This document shows, one piece after another, positions 23,845 through 32,527 of a DNA stretch of 64,000 nucleotides. The notes beneath the pieces are model-generated. The model was given only the letters and a program-made list of their open reading frames with translations, was not told the DNA's origin and ran no database searches. The translations under genes and the position numbers were made by a program. Origin of the DNA: Chryseobacterium rhizoplanae (GTDB lineage: Bacteria; Bacteroidota; Bacteroidia; Flavobacteriales; Weeksellaceae); assembly GCF_900182655.1 (NCBI RefSeq), contig NZ_FXTC01000012.1, positions 1 to 64,000 on the forward strand, written 5' to 3'. Numbering within the stretch: position 1 is the stretch's first letter; the number at the start of each line of letters is the position of its first letter.

Positions 23845-23915
23845 ACTCTGATAGTGTAATGGCAGCATCTCAGTCTCCAAAACTGATGGTATTGGTTCGA
23901 GTCCGGTTCAGAGTG
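23845..23915 (+). tRNA. tRNA-Trp (CCA)
   Basis: Acceptor ACTCTGA/TCAGAGT perfect, anticodon stem TCAGT/ACTGA with loop CTCCAAA (anticodon CCA), T-loop TTCGAGT, discriminator G as expected for Trp. Last tRNA of the array. Confidence 0.87.
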
Positions 23916-24013
23916 CAAAAAATAGAAATTAGAAATTAAGTTAGAAATGATGACAGCTAGTGATCATTTATCAATTATCAACAATCATTTATGAATTAAA
24001 ACATGTAGAAAAA

Positions 24014-24499
24014 ATGGAAACGCAACAACAAACATGGCAGAATATGAATGGAAAATTTTTCCACAACTCTATCACACAGCTGGTAGAAGAAGCCATCATC
24101 CGCGAACAGGCAAACGGACACCGTCTGAAAGTATGTGTGGGATCAGACTCTCATGTATATGGAGATGCCATCAATTATGCTACGGCAGTAGTATTTATTC
24201 GCGAGGGAAAAGGAGCGTTTACCTTTATCAGAAAAGAAAGAGAAATACAGAGTATCAGTATCAAAGAGCGAATGCTGAATGAGGTTAACAAATCTGTTGA
24301 AATTGCATACGCGATCTGCTCTGTGTTGGATACTTATGGTGTGGAAATGGAGGTACACGCAGACATTAATACCGACCCGGATTTTAAATCCAATGTAGCA
24401 TTAAAAGATGCAATGGGATATATTCTGGGAATGGGATATGTGTTCAAAGCAAAACCTTTTGCCTTTGCAAGTTCTAACTGTGCTGATATGATGGTTTAA
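24014..24499 (+). CDS. YkuK-family RNase H-like protein (DUF458)
   Basis: 161-residue cytoplasmic protein of the YkuK/DUF458 family, predicted to have an RNase H-like fold. Key segments: KVCVGSDSHVYGDAINYATAVVF (acidic Asp after the first strand; shown here as KVCVGSDSHVYG), EVHADINTDPDFKSN and a C-terminal AFASSNCADMMV, which carry acidic residues at the positions expected for metal binding. I start at ATG 24014, about 100 bp after tRNA-Trp; an upstream in-frame ATG at 23960 would give 18 extra residues of repeat-derived sequence. First protein gene after the tRNA array and likely an RNA-processing enzyme; activity is inference. Confidence 0.85.
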   Translation: METQQQTWQNMNGKFFHNSITQLVEEAIIREQANGHRLKVCVGSDSHVYGDAINYATAVVFIREGKGAFTFIRKEREIQSISIKERMLNEVNKSVEIAYAICSVLDTYGVEMEVHADINTDPDFKSNVALKDAMGYILGMGYVFKAKPFAFASSNCADMMV

Positions 24500-24589
24500 A
24501 AAGAAAAGAAGCCAGAGGCTGGAAGCTGGAAGTTTTTAGCAGTACAATATTACTTTCAATATCCGGTTTCTAACCCAAAAAGCAAAACA

Positions 24590-24952
24590 ATGAAAATGAC
24601 AAAAAGACTATTATTTCTGGATGATATAAGATATCCGATTGAGGCGTATCATTATACCAGACAGGATATTTTCCTCAGAAACGACTGGCATATTGTTCGG
24701 AATTACGAACAGTTTGTCAACAGGATTTTGGAAAAAGGACTTCCGGAAATGATTTCTTTTGACCATGACCTGGCTGATTTGGAGCAGTATTCTCAGGAAT
24801 TTGTCGAAAAGACAGGATATGACTGCGCCAAATGGCTGATAGAATATTGTATGGACAATTATCTTGATCTTCCACAATTCTATAGTCACTCTATGAACCC
24901 TGTAGGAAAGGAAAATATTATCAGCCTTTTAAAAAACTTTAAAAAACTGTAA
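24590..24952 (+). CDS. Cyclic-phosphate-processing receiver (cREC) domain protein
   Basis: 120-residue single-domain protein resembling the cREC family: RLLFLDDIRYPIEAYH with the tandem acidic residues of a receiver fold at the N-terminus, then MISFDHDLADLEQYSQEF, TGYDCAKWLIEYCMDN and a C-terminal HSMNPVGKENIISLLKNF. cREC proteins were predicted by comparative genomics to handle 2',3'-cyclic phosphate ends in RNA repair systems, often beside RNA ligases, as here (Rnl2-like gene at 25523). The activity itself is a prediction. Start at 24590 or the second ATG at 24596. Its stop overlaps the ATG of the next gene by one base. Confidence 0.8.
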   Translation: MKMTKRLLFLDDIRYPIEAYHYTRQDIFLRNDWHIVRNYEQFVNRILEKGLPEMISFDHDLADLEQYSQEFVEKTGYDCAKWLIEYCMDNYLDLPQFYSHSMNPVGKENIISLLKNFKKL

Positions 24953-25515
24953 TGGACATTTTTAGATATATTCAGGATATAAAAACACATCTGAAACTCA
25001 CATTTGATGAGGTAGACGGATGGTTTAAAAAAGATAAAGAAACGTTGAATCATCAGCCTTCAAACGGAGGCTGGACGATTCAGCAGATTTTAGAACATAT
25101 TTATCTTACGAATTTTTACTTGCTGATCCTTATTGAAAAAGGTTCCAAAAAAGCAATGAAAAATTCTTTGAATCTTGACCTTGAATCTGAAATGAAAAAC
25201 TACAGTTTCAATAAAGAAAACTTTGACAGAGTAGGTGAACATGGCGCTTTTGAATGGATAAGACCGGAACATATGGAACCGAAAGGGGAAATGAGCCCGG
25301 ATGAAATCAGAAGCCTGATTACTCAGCAATATCTTCAGTGTCTACACTATCTGGAAGTAATGAAAAATGGGGAAGGTTTCTTGTATAAAACAACAATGAC
25401 GGTGAATGAACTGGGGAAAATTAATGTATACGAATATATTTATTTTCTGTCACTCCATGCTCAGAGACACATTACCCAGATGAAGAAAAACGAATCAGAA
25501 ACAATTAAAAACTAA
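24952..25515 (+). CDS. DinB-like protein
   Basis: 187-residue four-helix-bundle protein of the DinB superfamily. Signature histidines are WTIQQILEHIYLTNFYLL in helix 2 and SLHAQRHITQMKK near the C-terminus, which form the typical divalent-metal site. Known members are thiol transferases or hydrolases, many of unknown role. Start overlaps the stop of the cREC gene (TAATGG), and the RNA ligase follows 7 bp later, so it belongs to the same transcript; its part in RNA repair, if any, is unknown. Confidence 0.8.
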   Translation: MDIFRYIQDIKTHLKLTFDEVDGWFKKDKETLNHQPSNGGWTIQQILEHIYLTNFYLLILIEKGSKKAMKNSLNLDLESEMKNYSFNKENFDRVGEHGAFEWIRPEHMEPKGEMSPDEIRSLITQQYLQCLHYLEVMKNGEGFLYKTTMTVNELGKINVYEYIYFLSLHAQRHITQMKKNESETIKN

Positions 25516-25522
25516 AAACAAA

Positions 25523-26538
25523 ATGATTTTCAAAACATATAACTCTATAGAAAATGCTTACCAGGCCCGCGTGATCGAACAGATCAGGATGCAGGGTTTT
25601 GGGATGAGGTTTTCATAGTACAGGAAAAAGTTCACGGAGCTAATTTCTCTTTTTTTACCGATGGAAATGAAATTAAAATTGCGAAGAGAACTGCTTTCAT
25701 CGAAAAAGATGAGAAATTTTTCAATGCACATCAGATTTTGGAACGCTACAGAAAAAATGTAACAAGAGTGTTTCAGAAAGTGAAAACCATTCACCCGGAT
25801 GTAGAAACTGTAGTGATCTATGGTGAATTGTTCGGTGGCGGTTACAAACATAAAGAAGTAGAACTAGTGAAAGATGCTGTGAAGGTACAGAAAGGCATTG
25901 AATATGCCCCTCATAACGAATTTTACGCTTTCGATATCAAATTGAATGGGATTACCTATTTGGATACAGACGTTGTCAATCGGATTTTTGAGGAGACAGG
26001 ATTTTTCTATGCTAAAATCTTGTTTCAGGGAACCCTTGAAGACGCTTTGAGATTCCCCAATGTTTTCAATTCAAAAATTCCTGCCTGGCTGGGATTGCCT
26101 GAATTGGAGGACAATATGTGTGAAGGTACCATCATAAAAACCTTGAAAACCAAATATTTTGGAAATGGTGCAAGAATTATTCTTAAAAATAAGAATGAAA
26201 AATGGATCGAAAAAGCTAAAATGGTTAAAAAGGAAGCTAAAATTGTTCATAAACAGGTTCATTTCAGCGAAAAAGCTCAGGAAATCTTGGGTGAAATCCA
26301 GAAATATGCTACTGTCAACAGACTGAATAATGTTATCACCAAAATTGGTGAATTCCAGCCTAAAATGATAGGTAAGGTGATTGGCCTTTTTGCTCAGGAT
26401 ATTTTAGAAGATTTCGAGAAAGACTTTCCGGCAGCTTTTACAGTAATTGAAAAAGAAGAGCAGAAAAGGATCAACAAAAAGTTGAATTCTTTAGTAATTG
26501 ATTTTATAAAAGAAGAGTTAATGACTCTTAAAGTATAG
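25523..26538 (+). pseudogene. Rnl2-type RNA ligase, interrupted by a frameshift
   Basis: Encodes an RNA ligase of the T4 Rnl2 group. Motif I is VQEKVHGANFSF (Lys is the AMP-accepting residue), then RTAFIEKDEKF, motif III VVIYGELFGGG, motif IIIa EFYAFDIKLNG, motif IV CEGTIIKTLK and motif V RIILKNKNEKWIEKAK, followed by a helical C-terminal domain. The true start is ATG 25523 (MIFKTYNSIENAYQARVIEQ), but one base is missing near 25596-25600 in TTTTGGG, so this frame stops at 25617. Adding a T there gives GFWDEVFIVQEKVHG in one frame, about 338 residues. Could be a mutation, programmed or slippage shift, or an assembly error. Followed by a terminator. Confidence 0.85.
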
Positions 26539-26567
26539 TTTCGGTAATTCATTTACCGAAACTTTTT
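26537..26567 (+). terminator. Terminator after the RNA ligase gene
   Basis: AGTTTCGGTAA pairs with TTACCGAAACT around a TTCAT loop and is followed by TTTTT. Overlaps the ligase stop codon. Confidence 0.85.
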
Positions 26568-26625
26568 ATGTATAAAACCGTAAAAGCTATTCCATCTTCC
26601 ACCTTAATAATTAAATTATAAACAA

Positions 26626-27177
26626 GTGAAAACAACAGAAAATATATTAATAGTAGACCTCGAAGCAACATGTTGGGAAAACCGACCGCCAAGAGGCCAG
26701 GAAAGCGAGATCATCGAAATCGGGGTCTGCATCATGAATGCAAAAACCGGTAAGATCTCCAAAAATGAAGGGATTTTAATAAAACCCCAACATTCAAAAG
26801 TAAGTCCGTTTTGTACGGAGCTTACCACCCTTACCCAGAATATGCTGGATAATGAAGGAATCATGCTGGATGATGCATTCGATATTCTGAGAGCAGAATA
26901 TGATTCAGAAGAACTTACGTGGGCCAGCTATGGAAATTACGATCTGAATATGCTTCAGAATCAGGCAAGAAGATTCTACACAGATTATCCTATGAGTGAT
27001 GATCATATCAATGTGAAAACATTATTCGGAGAAATTCATCCTACCATCAGGAAAAGTGTTGGGATGAACAGAGCTTTGGGCGAATTGGGTCTTACCCTTG
27101 AAGGCACCCACCACAGAGGAGTGGACGATGCCAAAAACATTGCAAAGATTCTGCATTGGTGCCTGAAAAATTATTAA
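26626..27177 (+). CDS. DEDDh 3'-5' exonuclease (KapD/ERI1-like)
   Basis: 183-residue exonuclease of the RNase T/DnaQ superfamily. Exo I is ILIVDLEATCWE (D-x-E), exo II is WASYGNYDLNML, exo III is HHRGVDDAKNIAKI with the catalytic His and Asp. The Cys-Trp after DLEAT and the REESEIIEIG-like EIIEIGVCIMN place it close to KapD and eukaryotic ERI1, which trim structured RNA 3' ends. It starts with GTG at 26626; no ATG start is available upstream in frame. Lies between the RNA ligase and the helicase, each with its own terminator. Confidence 0.87.
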   Translation: MKTTENILIVDLEATCWENRPPRGQESEIIEIGVCIMNAKTGKISKNEGILIKPQHSKVSPFCTELTTLTQNMLDNEGIMLDDAFDILRAEYDSEELTWASYGNYDLNMLQNQARRFYTDYPMSDDHINVKTLFGEIHPTIRKSVGMNRALGELGLTLEGTHHRGVDDAKNIAKILHWCLKNY

Positions 27178-27211
27178 AGTAATGTTGGATTTTCAACATT
27201 ATCAATCAAAC

Positions 27212-27242
27212 GGACTCTCTTGAAAAAGGGAGTCTTATTTTT
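27212..27242 (+). terminator. Terminator between exonuclease and helicase genes
   Basis: GACTCTC/GGGAGTC hairpin followed by TTATTTTTT. It lies in front of the helicase start at 27283 and argues against any earlier start of that gene. Confidence 0.8.
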
Positions 27243-27282
27243 TATAAATAGGGTGTTTTTAGCCTTTTATAAATTAACTTTG

Positions 27283-29274
27283 ATGAAAACTTTTTATTCA
27301 TTGGACGGACTTACCGAATTACTTGAACATACCAGCAGAAATGTATTTTTGACAGGGAAAGCAGGAACAGGGAAGACTACTTTCCTGAATGAGTTTGTAA
27401 AAAAGACCCGCAAAAAACACATTATCGTTGCACCCACAAGTATCGCAGCCATTAACGCTGGTGGCGTAACCATTCATTCATTATTTGCAATTCCTTCGCG
27501 TACATTTGTTCCCACCACAGAGCCTGTTGATCCCAATCTGGCAATGAATATTAATGAACTTTTCCCTCATTTTAAATACCGGAAAGATAAACTTGATCTT
27601 TTCCGAGAAATTGAATTGATTATTATTGATGAAGTTTCAATGCTGAGAGCCGACCTGCTGGATATGATGGATCATTCATTAAGGAGAGTCAGACGAAACC
27701 AATTGCCGTTTGGAGGGGCACAATTGCTGTTAATCGGAGATTTATACCAGCTGCCTCCGGTGGTAAGGTATGAATCGGAGCGGATTTTGTCAAAATTTTA
27801 TCAGACACCGTTTTTCTTTTCTGCCAAAGCATTTCAGGGCATTCCATTGATAACAGTAGAGTTACTGAAAGTATACCGTCAACAGAGTCCTGAATTTCTG
27901 GAAATACTTGATGCAGTAAGACATGCGGATATCTGTAATTTGGATTTTGAAAAATTAAATTCCAGATATAATCCTGATTTTGAGCCTGAAAATGAAACGT
28001 ATATCCATCTTTGCTCTCACAATCGGATATCCGATCATATTAATCAGAAAAAACTGAATGAGCTCCCTGACGATTCCCATTTTTATAAAGCGGTTGTCAT
28101 TGGTGAATTTAAAGAAACCCAATATCCCAATGACGAAACGTTAGAACTCAAAGTAGGAACCCAGATCATGTTTATCCGAAATGATTCATCTCCTGAAAAA
28201 AAGTTTTACAATGGTAGGCTGGCAAAAATTTCCTATCTGGATGAAGATCTGATCAAGGCTGTATTTGAAGAGACGGGAAAAGAAATAACAGTAACAAAAG
28301 AAGTTTGGGAACAAAAGAGATATACGCTTGATGGAGAAAAGAATATCAAAACAGAAGTATTGGGAAGTTTTGAACAATATCCTATACGCTTGGCATGGGC
28401 GGTCACTATTCATAAAAGCCAGGGACTAACCTTCGATAGGGTAATCATAGATGCGGGAAGATCTTTTGCCAGCGGACAGGTATATGTTGCATTAAGCCGA
28501 TGCCGGACTCTGGAAGGAATTGTTCTTAAGTCTAAAATTACACCGGAAGCCATATTTTGTGACCACAGGATTGAACATTTTCAGCAGTCAACCCATGCTA
28601 ATGATATTTTAGAACAGCTCATTGAGCAGGAAAAGTATGATTATACACTGCATAAACTCCGGATGACCGTAGACGCTGGCTGGTTGAAAGATACCGTCAT
28701 GATTTGGGCTGCGGCTGCCTTATCAGTAGAAATACCGGATCAGGCAAAATTAAAAAGGCTATTAAAAGATTTTGAATCAGAAAGTGAAAAACTCTTTGCC
28801 GTTTCTGGGAAATTTGGAAAAATTATTCATCAAAAGGCATTAAGTTTTGCAGCCGGAACCTGCCATTGGACTGAAATTGAAGATAAATGTAAAGGTGCTG
28901 TAAATTTTTTCTATAAAAGCATTGCGGAAGATTTCTTGCTACCTTTAAAGGATTTATATTCAGAAACTGCGGGAACAAAAGGACTGAAAGCCTTTAATGA
29001 AGAAACGAAAATATTCCTTTATGATCTTGCAGACTATATTGAAAAACTGAAAGAATGCTATCTCCTAGAGCTTCCTTTATTTGACAGAACACTTGAAGTA
29101 GATACATCAATAGTCATTGCGAAAAAACCTACACATCTGATTACCTTTGAATTATTTGACAAAGGAATACCTCCTTCTGAAATTGCAGAAAAAAGAAATC
29201 TTACCTTACCAACAATATACAAACATCTGGCAAAAATGGGGTTGACAGAGGTGGAAAAAACTTTTAAGATGTAA
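27283..29274 (+). CDS. SF1 helicase, Pif1/RecD2-like, with C-terminal HTH
   Basis: 663-residue ATP-dependent helicase. Walker A is VFLTGKAGTGKTTFL, Walker B IIIDEVSMLRADLL, then GDLYQLPPVV (motif III), ELLKVYRQQ (IV), WAVTIHKSQGLTFD (motif V) and YVALSRCRTLEGIVL (VI). The tail ends in a helix-turn-helix (SEIAEKRNLTLPTIYKHLAK), a combination often seen in Bacteroidota. Unwinds DNA or RNA-DNA duplexes with 5'-3' polarity in related enzymes. Start at ATG 27283, directly after TAACTTTG (27275) and behind a terminator at 27212. Confidence 0.9.
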   Translation: MKTFYSLDGLTELLEHTSRNVFLTGKAGTGKTTFLNEFVKKTRKKHIIVAPTSIAAINAGGVTIHSLFAIPSRTFVPTTEPVDPNLAMNINELFPHFKYRKDKLDLFREIELIIIDEVSMLRADLLDMMDHSLRRVRRNQLPFGGAQLLLIGDLYQLPPVVRYESERILSKFYQTPFFFSAKAFQGIPLITVELLKVYRQQSPEFLEILDAVRHADICNLDFEKLNSRYNPDFEPENETYIHLCSHNRISDHINQKKLNELPDDSHFYKAVVIGEFKETQYPNDETLELKVGTQIMFIRNDSSPEKKFYNGRLAKISYLDEDLIKAVFEETGKEITVTKEVWEQKRYTLDGEKNIKTEVLGSFEQYPIRLAWAVTIHKSQGLTFDRVIIDAGRSFASGQVYVALSRCRTLEGIVLKSKITPEAIFCDHRIEHFQQSTHANDILEQLIEQEKYDYTLHKLRMTVDAGWLKDTVMIWAAAALSVEIPDQAKLKRLLKDFESESEKLFAVSGKFGKIIHQKALSFAAGTCHWTEIEDKCKGAVNFFYKSIAEDFLLPLKDLYSETAGTKGLKAFNEETKIFLYDLADYIEKLKECYLLELPLFDRTLEVDTSIVIAKKPTHLITFELFDKGIPPSEIAEKRNLTLPTIYKHLAKMGLTEVEKTFKM

Positions 29275-29679
29275 GTCATTGATATCATAAAATTATCAGT
29301 TTTGCAGTCAGGAAGTGATAATCATATTATCTGGCTTTACGATCCCGAAATTAATACAATCTCCGATTGCTGACCTCCTCAAAAAATTCATGCTGCAATA
29401 TTTTAAATAAAATTAACGTATCTGTGCTATATAATGTTTTATTCTGAGACATTATAGATTTTAAAAATAAGACACCAAATAATGTGTAAATATCATGATA
29501 GAGAGTCTTTAGCCACTTTTTTACTATTATATCTTTAAACAGGGAATTGTTTTTGTGATGTTAATGAGATGATATTAGTTGTTTTATTAACTTAATATTT
29601 TGTTAAAAAATTCACTTTAATGGGATAATTTACTGTCTGTCAGTCATTTTTTTTTATTTTAGCTGATAAGAATGAATTT
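29275..29679. other. Intergenic region with possible gene remnant
   Basis: AT-rich, non-coding in appearance. A start-less stretch at 29280-29371 reads GSDNHIIWLYDPEINTISDC before a stop and may be the tail of a decayed gene. No RNA structure or clear promoter noticed. Confidence 0.4.
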
Positions 29680-29793
29680 ATGCTTATTGATGAGGATTTT
29701 AAGAGAAAATATTTAAACTGTAAAATAAAAGAGATGGTTCCTTTTCTTAAAAAGCTTACACCAAAAGATAAAAAAGAAGTCGTTGCTCAATAA
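29680..29793 (+). pseudogene. Fragment of a DUF6493 paralogue (N-terminus only)
   Basis: A 37-codon ORF whose product resembles the first residues of the next gene: IKEMVPFLKKLTPKDKKEVV here against IHEIIPFLKELSNEERKTLV there. The rest of the protein is missing. It most likely marks a duplicated and then deleted copy of the DUF6493 gene, or a small paralogue. Its coding sequence ends 35 bp before the intact gene. Confidence 0.6.
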
Positions 29794-29827
29794 CCTGAAA
29801 CAAATTTATACATCAAATTAGAAGCAC

Positions 29828-32524
29828 ATGAAAGAAAGACTTTATGAGATCCTTAATGAGGAAAAGATACATGAGATTATCCCTTTTTTAAAAGAGCTTA
29901 GTAATGAAGAAAGGAAAACACTGGTGCCATCTATAAAGAAAATGGATAGGGAGATCAGTAAAATTGTGATGACTAAAAACTCCTACCATACGGCAGGATC
30001 TGTGAATCAGCATTCCATTATTGATATTGCTTCATTTGTCTGCATGGATAAAAAGAATTTTGGTAAAAATTACTGGAGTCTTTTTCGTAACGCAGAACAA
30101 ACCGAACAGATTCTGGAATGGGGCTGCCCGGAATGGTTTTCAGATTTTATCAATGAATCTGTAGAAGCTGAATTTACAGCATTTAACTATAAGGACATTT
30201 TAGGATGGACAGAAAAAGGGTATGTACAGCCCAAACCAGAGTTGCTTGGACATCATCTGAGTAATTATCCGGCTGAACTGGACCGCCACCCAGAAACCCT
30301 TAATATCCACTTTTGGTATTTATGTGAATATCCTTCCAAATCTTTACCCTTCCGTAAAGAATGGTTTCCTATCGTTCAGAAGCTGATCGCAGAAAAAAAG
30401 ATTGAAAGGAAAAGGTTTTTGAAAGAATGCCTTCTGGCTTCCAACAGAAATTTTAATAAAAATGTCACAGGCTGGTTTATGGATGCATTTACCTCATTAA
30501 AACCAACTGAAGAAGAACTGACTGAACTGCAGGATGATTTACTCGCAGGGCTGGCTTCCTCACAGTCAAAAGCTGTGAATACCATATTATCACATTTGAA
30601 AAAAATTGTGGGGGTTCCTGATTTTAAAAATGATGAATTTTCCCATTACCTTCCGAATCTGTTGAGCTCAGAAGTAAAAACAGTGGTTGTTTCCAGTCTG
30701 GTACTGACCGAAAAAATATTCCAGAGAAAGAAAATAGATCCCGAAATGTTGGGAATGGCTTTAAGTACGGCATTTGTGAGTAAAGATGATGGTATACAGT
30801 CAAAAGCAGCAAAGATCATTCTTAAATATATTCCGGCTTCAGAAAATATGATAGAGGCACTTTCCCATTATTCAGATAATATACTGACCAATGTACGTCC
30901 TCTTCTTGTAAAATATATTGAAGAAACACAGCCGGAACTGGTGGCAATAGCTTCGGAAAAATTATCTCTGACTACAGAAGAAAATGCAGTGAAAGTACTT
31001 CAGAACTTTGAAGATCTGATGTTTTATCTTCCTGTGGCTATGGATGATCCATACAGTCAGCATTGTGATATTGCCTTGGCTGGATTTATCCGTTTTGCCG
31101 GAGACGTAAATGCCGAATCCGTGAAATTAATAGAACCGGTATTTTTGAAAGCCTGTAAAACAATTTCGAAATGGGAAGTTCCTTATCTGAATGTTTTACT
31201 GTGTAATGCCATTATCAATTATGGCTTGGATCTAATGGAAAAATATCCTGTTCCGCTTAAAAACCTGGAAAAGATTTATCATAAGACCAAAGAAGAGGAA
31301 GCTGCAAGAGAATCTTATTCCAATTATCAGAAAAAATTGGGGCCGATTGAAAATGTAGGAGCAGATTGCCCTGCAAGAATTGCGTTTAAAGAACTTGCTA
31401 TTTATACGTATGAAAAAATAAAATCAGGAGATAAGATCCCGTTATTATTCACGGTTACCCATGCTCCATGTTGGATTTCCCCAGTGACGCTGGTGGAAAG
31501 ATTGGAAAGTTATCAGAATAATAATATTATCCCCCATCATCTGGATATTCAGCTGGCATTGCAGCGTTGTGCTTTAGATAATACTTCAGAAGCTATTGCA
31601 GAAACTGAAAAAAGATTAAAAGGAGAATATAAAGAACTGTTACTTTTCTTCTTTGGCAAAAATGCTAAGCCGGAAGGAAAATTTGAACACCCTTCATGGT
31701 GGATGACTGCAGGAATTACCCGTTCGCCGGAAACCGTGTTTGAAGAATTCAGCAGTTTCGGGTATGATGATATTCCTGTAGAATTCTTTTCAGGGGCTTA
31801 CAAATGGAAGACCATCGATAATAAGAAAAACTCATACTATCCTGTAGATCTGAAGATTGTTATTCCAAAATATCATCTTGCCAAAAGGAAAGAACCTTTA
31901 TTCGTGGAATATTTCGTTGCCGAACAGAAAGAGCTTATCGAAATTCCTGCCTTGATGCTTTGCTTTCCGAATACTCCGGCAAATGCTTTGGCAAAAGTAA
32001 TCAAGCATTGCCTTTTCTTTTCAGGAATTGCTGAAGTTTATGAAAGAAGCCTGGTTTTGAATACAGCCAATGCACTTTATCAGATCAAAAAGCCATTAGA
32101 CGAAATCGGGTACTTATTCTTAGGAACTATTTTCCTGGACAGCGATAAAACCATTCGTGGTACAGCAGCTGAAATATGGCTGGAACATGTTTCTTCCCAA
32201 ACGATGGATAATGCATGGTTAGGAAGAGTGATCGGCCTGCATGAAAAACTGGAATGGGCACCTGTTAAAAGATTGACGGATCTTATACAGCAACATATGC
32301 TGAATGTGAGTAAGAACCATAATATTGCCCTGGAAGAATTGATTTCCAATATATTGCTTCAAATGGATGCTCCGGTTACCAATCTGAAAAAGATTCTGGA
32401 AATCTATCATGAAGTATTGGCTTTGAATCATTCAGAAGCTCATAAAGAGATCATCGGGAAACTCAATAGCTGGAAAGAAAATTCAAGTCTGAAAAAAATC
32501 TGCAGTCTTCTTCTGAAAAAATAA
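29828..32524 (+). CDS. DUF6493 protein, large helical repeat protein
   Basis: 898-residue soluble protein made almost entirely of helices with HEAT-like spacing (e.g. SSQSKAVNTILSHLKKI, GIQSKAAKIILKYIP, LTTEENAVKVLQNFEDLMF). Family DUF6493 is found beside SWIM-zinc-finger proteins in many bacteria, as here: the SWIM gene starts 3 bp after its stop. Partners elsewhere include MoxR and vWA proteins, and here a TROVE-vWA protein follows. No catalytic motif is visible; a scaffold or nucleic-acid-binding role is inference. A fragment of a second copy lies just upstream. Confidence 0.85.
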   Translation: MKERLYEILNEEKIHEIIPFLKELSNEERKTLVPSIKKMDREISKIVMTKNSYHTAGSVNQHSIIDIASFVCMDKKNFGKNYWSLFRNAEQTEQILEWGCPEWFSDFINESVEAEFTAFNYKDILGWTEKGYVQPKPELLGHHLSNYPAELDRHPETLNIHFWYLCEYPSKSLPFRKEWFPIVQKLIAEKKIERKRFLKECLLASNRNFNKNVTGWFMDAFTSLKPTEEELTELQDDLLAGLASSQSKAVNTILSHLKKIVGVPDFKNDEFSHYLPNLLSSEVKTVVVSSLVLTEKIFQRKKIDPEMLGMALSTAFVSKDDGIQSKAAKIILKYIPASENMIEALSHYSDNILTNVRPLLVKYIEETQPELVAIASEKLSLTTEENAVKVLQNFEDLMFYLPVAMDDPYSQHCDIALAGFIRFAGDVNAESVKLIEPVFLKACKTISKWEVPYLNVLLCNAIINYGLDLMEKYPVPLKNLEKIYHKTKEEEAARESYSNYQKKLGPIENVGADCPARIAFKELAIYTYEKIKSGDKIPLLFTVTHAPCWISPVTLVERLESYQNNNIIPHHLDIQLALQRCALDNTSEAIAETEKRLKGEYKELLLFFFGKNAKPEGKFEHPSWWMTAGITRSPETVFEEFSSFGYDDIPVEFFSGAYKWKTIDNKKNSYYPVDLKIVIPKYHLAKRKEPLFVEYFVAEQKELIEIPALMLCFPNTPANALAKVIKHCLFFSGIAEVYERSLVLNTANALYQIKKPLDEIGYLFLGTIFLDSDKTIRGTAAEIWLEHVSSQTMDNAWLGRVIGLHEKLEWAPVKRLTDLIQQHMLNVSKNHNIALEELISNILLQMDAPVTNLKKILEIYHEVLALNHSEAHKEIIGKLNSWKENSSLKKICSLLLKK

Positions 32525-32527
32525 ATC

